Shown here piece by piece: positions 49,101 to 53,396 of a DNA stretch of 53,396 nucleotides; the stretch's first letter is position 1; the number at the start of each line of letters is the position of its first letter. The position numbers and the translations under genes are program-made. The notes under the pieces were generated by a model. The model ran no database searches, was not told the origin of the DNA, and saw nothing but the letters and a program-made list of their open reading frames with translations. The stretch is from Verrucomicrobiota bacterium (lineage in GTDB: Bacteria; Verrucomicrobiota; Verrucomicrobiia; Limisphaerales; UBA1100), in the NCBI GenBank assembly GCA_028343615.1, contig JAOLZA010000010.1, positions 1-53,396 of the forward strand, written 5' to 3'.

Positions 49101-50282
49101 TTAAACCGGCCCCAGGTTCTTCCACCACCATTGCCACAGTGCGTACCCGCCGAAAATCCAGCCCACTGCAGCGAGCGCAATGTACGGGCCGTAGGGGATG
49201 ACGTTGGCTTTGTCGCGGCGGAGGAGCATCATTAGTGAGCCCACCACCGCGCCCACCATTGCGCTGGCCATTAGGCCGAAGAGGGTGGCTTGCCAGCCGA
49301 GGAACGCGCCGATTGCGGCCATGAATTTCACATCGCCGAAGCCCATCGCCTCGCGCGGGATGGTTACTTCGCTGGTGAGCACTTCGAGATGCGGCACTTC
49401 GCTCGCGGGGAAATCCATCTCGCCGATGGTCAGCGTGTCGGCATTGAGCGCCACGGACCTGTCCCAGTAACAGCGATCCACCAACTCGACGTGCTCAGCG
49501 TGCAGCCTCACGGTATCGCCTTTGCGGTAAAACACATCCTCGAATGGAATCACCGTGTCCTCCTCGCCCGGTTCGCCGCCGAGGCACATGAAGTGGGTGG
49601 TGAAGGACACCGTCACCGGTACATCGCTGCTGTATGTTTGTTTGCCAAACATCGCTTTGCCTAGTCGCACCACCGCGTACACTACCGCGCCGCCCACCGC
49701 CATTCCCAGAACGCTGAGCCACAGCGCCTGCGCGTGGCTCACGGTTTGGCCGAGAAACACCCCGTGCAATTGTGGCACAGCCACGGAAAAAATCGCGCCC
49801 ATGACCATGCCGCCTTTGGTGAGTTCATCCGGAATAATGAAGTGCTCAAAATCAATAAATGTGGACGCAATCAATCCCGCTAACAAAGTGACGAGTGCCA
49901 CCGAAACGCCCGCTGCGATCAGCGGATGTTTGATAGGTGCCTCGTTGCCTTGAGTGAACTGAAAATAAACTAACAACCACGCGCCCAAAAAAGCCGCGCC
50001 GGTGAGGAACTCCACCAGTACATAGCGTGCGGGGATACGGGCTTCGCAGCCTGAGCATTTGCCGCGCTGCCACAGCCATGTGATGAGCGGCAGGTTTCGA
50101 TACCATGGAATTGAGTAGCCACACTGCGGACAATGTGAGGGCGGATGCAGAATGCTCATCTCGCGCGGTAGGCGATGGATGACGACATTCAGAAAACTGC
50201 CCACGATGCAGCCGAGCACAAAGAACACGAGTGAGAAGAGCGTCAATTCGCTACCAAAAAATGTAATCAGTTTATCCCCCAT
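49101..50282 (-). CDS. Prepilin peptidase (A24) with a large insertion
   Basis: Bifunctional leader peptidase/N-methyltransferase, 393 residues. The N-terminal domain has the zinc-binding Cys pairs CPQC and CSGC, flanking RNLPLITWLWQRGK. The first catalytic Asp lies in STFIDFEHFIIPDEL and the second in EAMGFGDVKFMAAIG (GxGD). Between the catalytic Asp residues about 100 hydrophilic residues (YSSDVPVTVSFTTH to LTSEVTIPREA) are inserted, whereas usual members have one short loop. It would process type II/IV (pseudo)pilins, such as the mini-prepilin here. The last 11 nt of aroE overlap its start. Confidence 0.9.
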   Translation of the reverse strand: MGDKLITFFGSELTLFSLVFFVLGCIVGSFLNVVIHRLPREMSILHPPSHCPQCGYSIPWYRNLPLITWLWQRGKCSGCEARIPARYVLVEFLTGAAFLGAWLLVYFQFTQGNEAPIKHPLIAAGVSVALVTLLAGLIASTFIDFEHFIIPDELTKGGMVMGAIFSVAVPQLHGVFLGQTVSHAQALWLSVLGMAVGGAVVYAVVRLGKAMFGKQTYSSDVPVTVSFTTHFMCLGGEPGEEDTVIPFEDVFYRKGDTVRLHAEHVELVDRCYWDRSVALNADTLTIGEMDFPASEVPHLEVLTSEVTIPREAMGFGDVKFMAAIGAFLGWQATLFGLMASAMVGAVVGSLMMLLRRDKANVIPYGPYIALAAVGWIFGGYALWQWWWKNLGPV

Positions 50283-51198
50283 GCACGGCTTCCTTTAGAG
50301 CGGAGCGCATCATATCCATCGGCACGGCTTGGCCGCTCCAAATCTCCAGCGATTTCGCACCTTGATGTAGCAGCATGCCTAAGCCGTTGGCGGTTTGGCA
50401 GCCAGCGGCACGCGCGGCGGCCAGTAGCGGCGTCTCGGCAGGTTGATAAATCATGTCGTAAACCGCGCGCGCTTTATCCAAAGAAAACGAGTCGATTTTC
50501 AGCGGCATCACATCGTCTGGCGCGAGGCCAAGGGAAGTGCAATTCAGCACGAGGTCCATTTCGGTGTCAGTGGCATCGGGGTAGCCCACCGCAATTTCCA
50601 CAGCAGGGAATCGGGTGCGGATTTCATGGGCAATGGCTTCGGCCTTGCTCGCGGTGCGGTTGACGATGTGCAGTTGGCGCACGCCCGTGGCCGCGAGCTT
50701 CAGTGCCGCCACGCGTCCGGCGCCACCTGCGCCGAGCAACAGCACATTTTCACCGCGCACCTCCATGCCTAGATCTTCACGCAAGCTTTGCGTGATGCCG
50801 TCCGCGTCGGTGTTATAGCCGTGACTGCGCAATTGATGCGGAGCGGTTTCAAAATCACGCAAAGCGCGCCAGTCGCCATTGTCATCTTGTCCCTCAAACA
50901 AAATTGTGTTTACCGCACCCCACTCGCTGGCGCTTTCGTCGAGCACATCCACCATGTCCAACGCGAGAAGCTTGTGCGGCACGGTGAGGTTGATGCCAAT
51001 GTAATGCATCGCCTGCGCGCCGGCGATCGCTTCGCGCAATTGCTCCGGTCGCACCTCGGCGGCCGTATAACGCCAGTCGAGCCCGAGATCCGCGATGCCC
51101 GCATTCTGCATTGCCGGCGAGGCCGAGTGCCCCACGGGAAACCCATACACCGCGCAAAGACGCGTACGAGCGGAAACAGGTTGCGAATGGCCGGACAC
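50272..51198 (-). CDS. aroE: Shikimate dehydrogenase
   Basis: Reduces 3-dehydroshikimate with NADPH. GFPVGHSASPAMQNAGI is the shikimate-binding signature, NLTVPHKLLALDMVD the catalytic Lys region, LLGAGGAGRVAALKLA the Rossmann loop, and the C-terminal GLGMLLHQGAKSLEIW the closing motif. 308 residues with a short N-terminal extension. Start GTG 51198. Probably co-transcribed with the prepilin peptidase, which it overlaps by 11 nt. aroC is close but on the other strand. Confidence 0.95.
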   Translation of the reverse strand: MSGHSQPVSARTRLCAVYGFPVGHSASPAMQNAGIADLGLDWRYTAAEVRPEQLREAIAGAQAMHYIGINLTVPHKLLALDMVDVLDESASEWGAVNTILFEGQDDNGDWRALRDFETAPHQLRSHGYNTDADGITQSLREDLGMEVRGENVLLLGAGGAGRVAALKLAATGVRQLHIVNRTASKAEAIAHEIRTRFPAVEIAVGYPDATDTEMDLVLNCTSLGLAPDDVMPLKIDSFSLDKARAVYDMIYQPAETPLLAAARAAGCQTANGLGMLLHQGAKSLEIWSGQAVPMDMMRSALKEAVHGG

Positions 51199-51294
51199 GC
51201 GCTGAATGTAGCTGACTCAATTGCTGTGGTCGAGATTTGAGTGGCTTGACGCCGGAGCGTGGCTTTCCCACAATGAGCGGGCCTGTATTTTACT

Positions 51295-53235
51295 ATGAGC
51301 GACAAAATATTTGTACCCACTGCTGCTGCGTCCGAGAACGCACATATTTCTTCTCTTGAACAATACCGGGAGCTGTACGATCGCTCCATTAATGACCCTG
51401 AGGGGTTTTGGGTCGAACACGCCGAGCGCCTTCATTGGGCGGAGAAATGGGACACACTGCGCGAATGGGATTATACCAAAGCGGAGTTGAAATGGTTTTT
51501 GGGCGGGAAACTTAATGCTTGTTACAATTGTGTGGACCGGCATGTGGATGACGGGCACGGCGATGACACGGCGTTGATTTGGGAGGGGAACGACCCCAAG
51601 GAGAGCCGCGCGTTTACATACAAGCAACTGCAGGCGGAGGTACAGCGGGCCGCGAATGCGCTGAAAAATCTCGGCATCGCGAAGAATGATCGGGTTTGCA
51701 TTTATATGCAAATGATACCGGAGCTAACCATCGCGATGCTCGCTTGCGCGCGGATTGGCGCGGTGCATTCGATCGTGTTCGGGGCGTTTAGCGCGGACAG
51801 TCTTGTTTCGCGCATCAATGATTCGGAGTGTAAAGTCATTATCACGCAGGACACCGGGGTGCGTGGCGCGAAGACAGACATCCCGATGAAAGCCAACGCT
51901 GATGCGGCGGTGGTGAGCACGCCATCTATTGGGAAAATTCTGGTCGTCCAGCGCACCGGTGCGGAGGTGACAATGGCCGAGGGTCGTGATGTGTGGTGGC
52001 ACGAGGCCTTGGCCGCCGCTGATTCGGAATGCCCTGCCGAGCCAATGGACGCGGAAGATCCACTGTTTATTTTGTACACTTCCGGCAGCACCGGTAAACC
52101 CAAGGGCGTACTGCATACCACGGGCGGTTATCTCGTGTACGCGGCCACTACGCATCATTATATTTTTGATTATCATCCAGGCGACGTTTACTGGTGCACG
52201 GCGGACATCGGCTGGGTGACAGGGCATTCGTACATCGTGTACGGGCCGATGGCCAATCGCGCGATCACGATGATGTTCGAGGGCGTGCCGAATTACCCCG
52301 ATCACGGGCGCTTCTGGGAAATCGTAGCCAAGCACAAGGTGAACATTTTTTACACTGCGCCGACTGCGCTGCGCGCGTTGATGAAGGAAGGTGACAGTTG
52401 GCCAAATGAACACGATCTCTCTAGCTTGCGACTGCTCGGCACGGTGGGTGAACCGATCAAGGAACCGGAATGGAATTGGTACAATACTGTTATTGGTAAG
52501 GAACAATGCCCCATCGTGGATACGTGGTGGCAAACGGAGACGGGTGGCATCATGATTTCTCCACTACCCGGTGCCACTCCCACCAAGCCGGGCAGCGCCA
52601 CGCTGCCGTTTTTTGGCGTAAAACCGGCACTTGTCGATGATGCAGGCGAGATTATTGAGGGCAACGGTGTGGCTGGAAATCTTTGTATCCTCGAGCCATG
52701 GCCCGGTCAAATGCGCACGGTCTACGGCGATCAACAGCGGTTTTTTGATACGTACTTTGCGCGCTTTCCCGGTAAATATTTCAGCGGAGACGGCTGTAAA
52801 CGCGATGCGGACGGCTATTATTGGATCACCGGACGCGTCGACGACGTCATCATCGTCAGCGGTCACAACCTCGGCACCGCGGAAATTGAGGGTGCCATTG
52901 GCGGTCATCCCGCAGTAGCCGAGGCGGCGGTGGTTGGCTATGAACACGACATTAAAGGCAACGCAATTTACGCGTATGTCACCCTGAGAACCGGCGAGGA
53001 AGTGACCGACACAATGACGGCGGAGATTGTGAAGCAAGTTCGCGCTGACATCGGACCGCACGCATCACCCGAGAAAATCCAATTTACTGCCGGCCTGCCT
53101 AAAACTCGCAGTGGCAAGATTATGCGCCGTATTCTCCGGAAAATCGCCGAAGGGGATACCGAAAACCTCGGTGACATTAGTACCCTTTCCGACCCCTCCG
53201 TGGTGGAGTCGCTGGTGGTGGGAAGGGTGAAATAA
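51295..53235 (+). CDS. acs: Acetyl-CoA synthetase
   Basis: Activates acetate to acetyl-CoA through acetyl-AMP, 646 residues. ANL-superfamily motifs: [19 protein letters not shown] (A3/P-loop), [17 protein letters not shown] (A5), and [24 protein letters not shown] (A7-A8). The C-terminal [18 protein letters not shown] holds the catalytic Lys, normally controlled by acetylation. N-terminal YNCVDRHV is conserved in Acs. The gene starts about 95 bp from the divergent aroE start. Confidence 0.97.
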   Translation: MSDKIFVPTAAASENAHISSLEQYRELYDRSINDPEGFWVEHAERLHWAEKWDTLREWDYTKAELKWFLGGKLNACYNCVDRHVDDGHGDDTALIWEGNDPKESRAFTYKQLQAEVQRAANALKNLGIAKNDRVCIYMQMIPELTIAMLACARIGAVHSIVFGAFSADSLVSRINDSECKVIITQDTGVRGAKTDIPMKANADAAVVSTPSIGKILVVQRTGAEVTMAEGRDVWWHEALAAADSECPAEPMDAEDPLFILYTSGSTGKPKGVLHTTGGYLVYAATTHHYIFDYHPGDVYWCTADIGWVTGHSYIVYGPMANRAITMMFEGVPNYPDHGRFWEIVAKHKVNIFYTAPTALRALMKEGDSWPNEHDLSSLRLLGTVGEPIKEPEWNWYNTVIGKEQCPIVDTWWQTETGGIMISPLPGATPTKPGSATLPFFGVKPALVDDAGEIIEGNGVAGNLCILEPWPGQMRTVYGDQQRFFDTYFARFPGKYFSGDGCKRDADGYYWITGRVDDVIIVSGHNLGTAEIEGAIGGHPAVAEAAVVGYEHDIKGNAIYAYVTLRTGEEVTDTMTAEIVKQVRADIGPHASPEKIQFTAGLPKTRSGKIMRRILRKIAEGDTENLGDISTLSDPSVVESLVVGRVK

Positions 53236-53310
53236 TCTGCGGCTAGCAGCACTTGGCCGGTGGATGTCTAATTCTTGCACCGCCTATGCCTTCGCCATAT
53301 CTTCGCGGCG

Positions 53311-53396
53311 ATGAAATGGTTGCCATTTGAGTTTGCATTGGCGCTGCGTTATTTGCGGCCCAAGCGTACCTCGGTTTCCTTCATCACACTCATCTC
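53311..53396 (+). CDS. LolC/E-type ABC transporter permease, partial at window end
   Basis: Only the first 28 codons are present. They read MKWLPFEFALALRYLRPKRT then SVSFITLI, the opening of lipoprotein-releasing (LolC/E) permeases, which pull lipoproteins from the inner membrane. The window ends inside the first transmembrane helix. The match is short, so the assignment is tentative. Confidence 0.6.
   Translation, partial: MKWLPFEFALALRYLRPKRTSVSFITLI

Overview
The window looks like chromosomal DNA of a Verrucomicrobiota (PVC superphylum) bacterium. Three things support this: a very large GDSL, glucose/sorbosone-dehydrogenase-type propeller and cytochrome c fusion typical of PVC genomes; a PQQ-type propeller protein opening with a DWTQWRGPNRDG motif; and repeated use of GYF_2, Sel1 and LRR lipoproteins next to ordinary housekeeping genes. 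Genes are tightly packed. Many neighbours overlap by 4 nt, and several convergent pairs share their stop codons. GTG and TTG starts are common, and Shine-Dalgarno sequences are often weak.

Layout. 1-4.1 kb: LRR lipoprotein and the giant PVC cytochrome protein. 4.2-10.3 kb (+): small conserved protein, cimA, valS, ElyC/YdcF-type protein, inositol-phosphatase-type protein. 10.3-11.8 kb (-): ispF, a 90-aa protein, class-I glutamine-amidotransferase-type hydrolase. 11.9-14.3 kb: a 2.3-kb segment bounded by a 52-bp duplication of the 3' half of tRNA-Pro. It carries a broken Sel1-repeat gene and a small unknown gene, with matching AAAAGTGAAC iterons just inside both ends. 14.4-19.2 kb: DEAD helicase, polX, thiD, lipid kinase. 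19.3-23.1 kb: rpsP-khpA-trmD-rplS-rnhB-yraN-mutM, without rimM, then tRNA-Asn. 23.3-32.3 kb: SDR, PQQ propeller, SRAP, DUF192 lipoprotein, nadE, PAP2, hemL-ruvX-truA, trmL.

32.39-34.45 kb is the most interesting locus. A SAM-I (S-box) riboswitch ends in an intrinsic terminator. Behind it lie a threonine-synthase-like PLP enzyme, a CysO-like sulfur-carrier protein ending in Gly-Gly, and a NIL-domain protein with a histone-H1-like KTAKK tail. The arrangement suggests a SAM-controlled, protein-thiocarboxylate-dependent sulfur transfer to an O-phosphohomoserine-type substrate, that is, homocysteine synthesis. This is inference from motifs and context.

34.5-53.4 kb: GNAT, GYF_2 membrane protein, glnS; M81 peptidase plus RraA-like protein divergent from a DUF997-SSS transporter pair; an STN-like/zinc-protease fusion; an orphan LRR cap; a mini-prepilin; an AT-rich island with a small membrane protein; two Sel1 proteins, one apparently lacking a normal start codon; aroC, a prepilin peptidase with a large insertion, aroE, acs, and the first codons of a LolC/E-type permease. 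No stretch over 300 bp lacks a gene or other feature. No CRISPR array, rRNA, transposase or integrase gene was seen.
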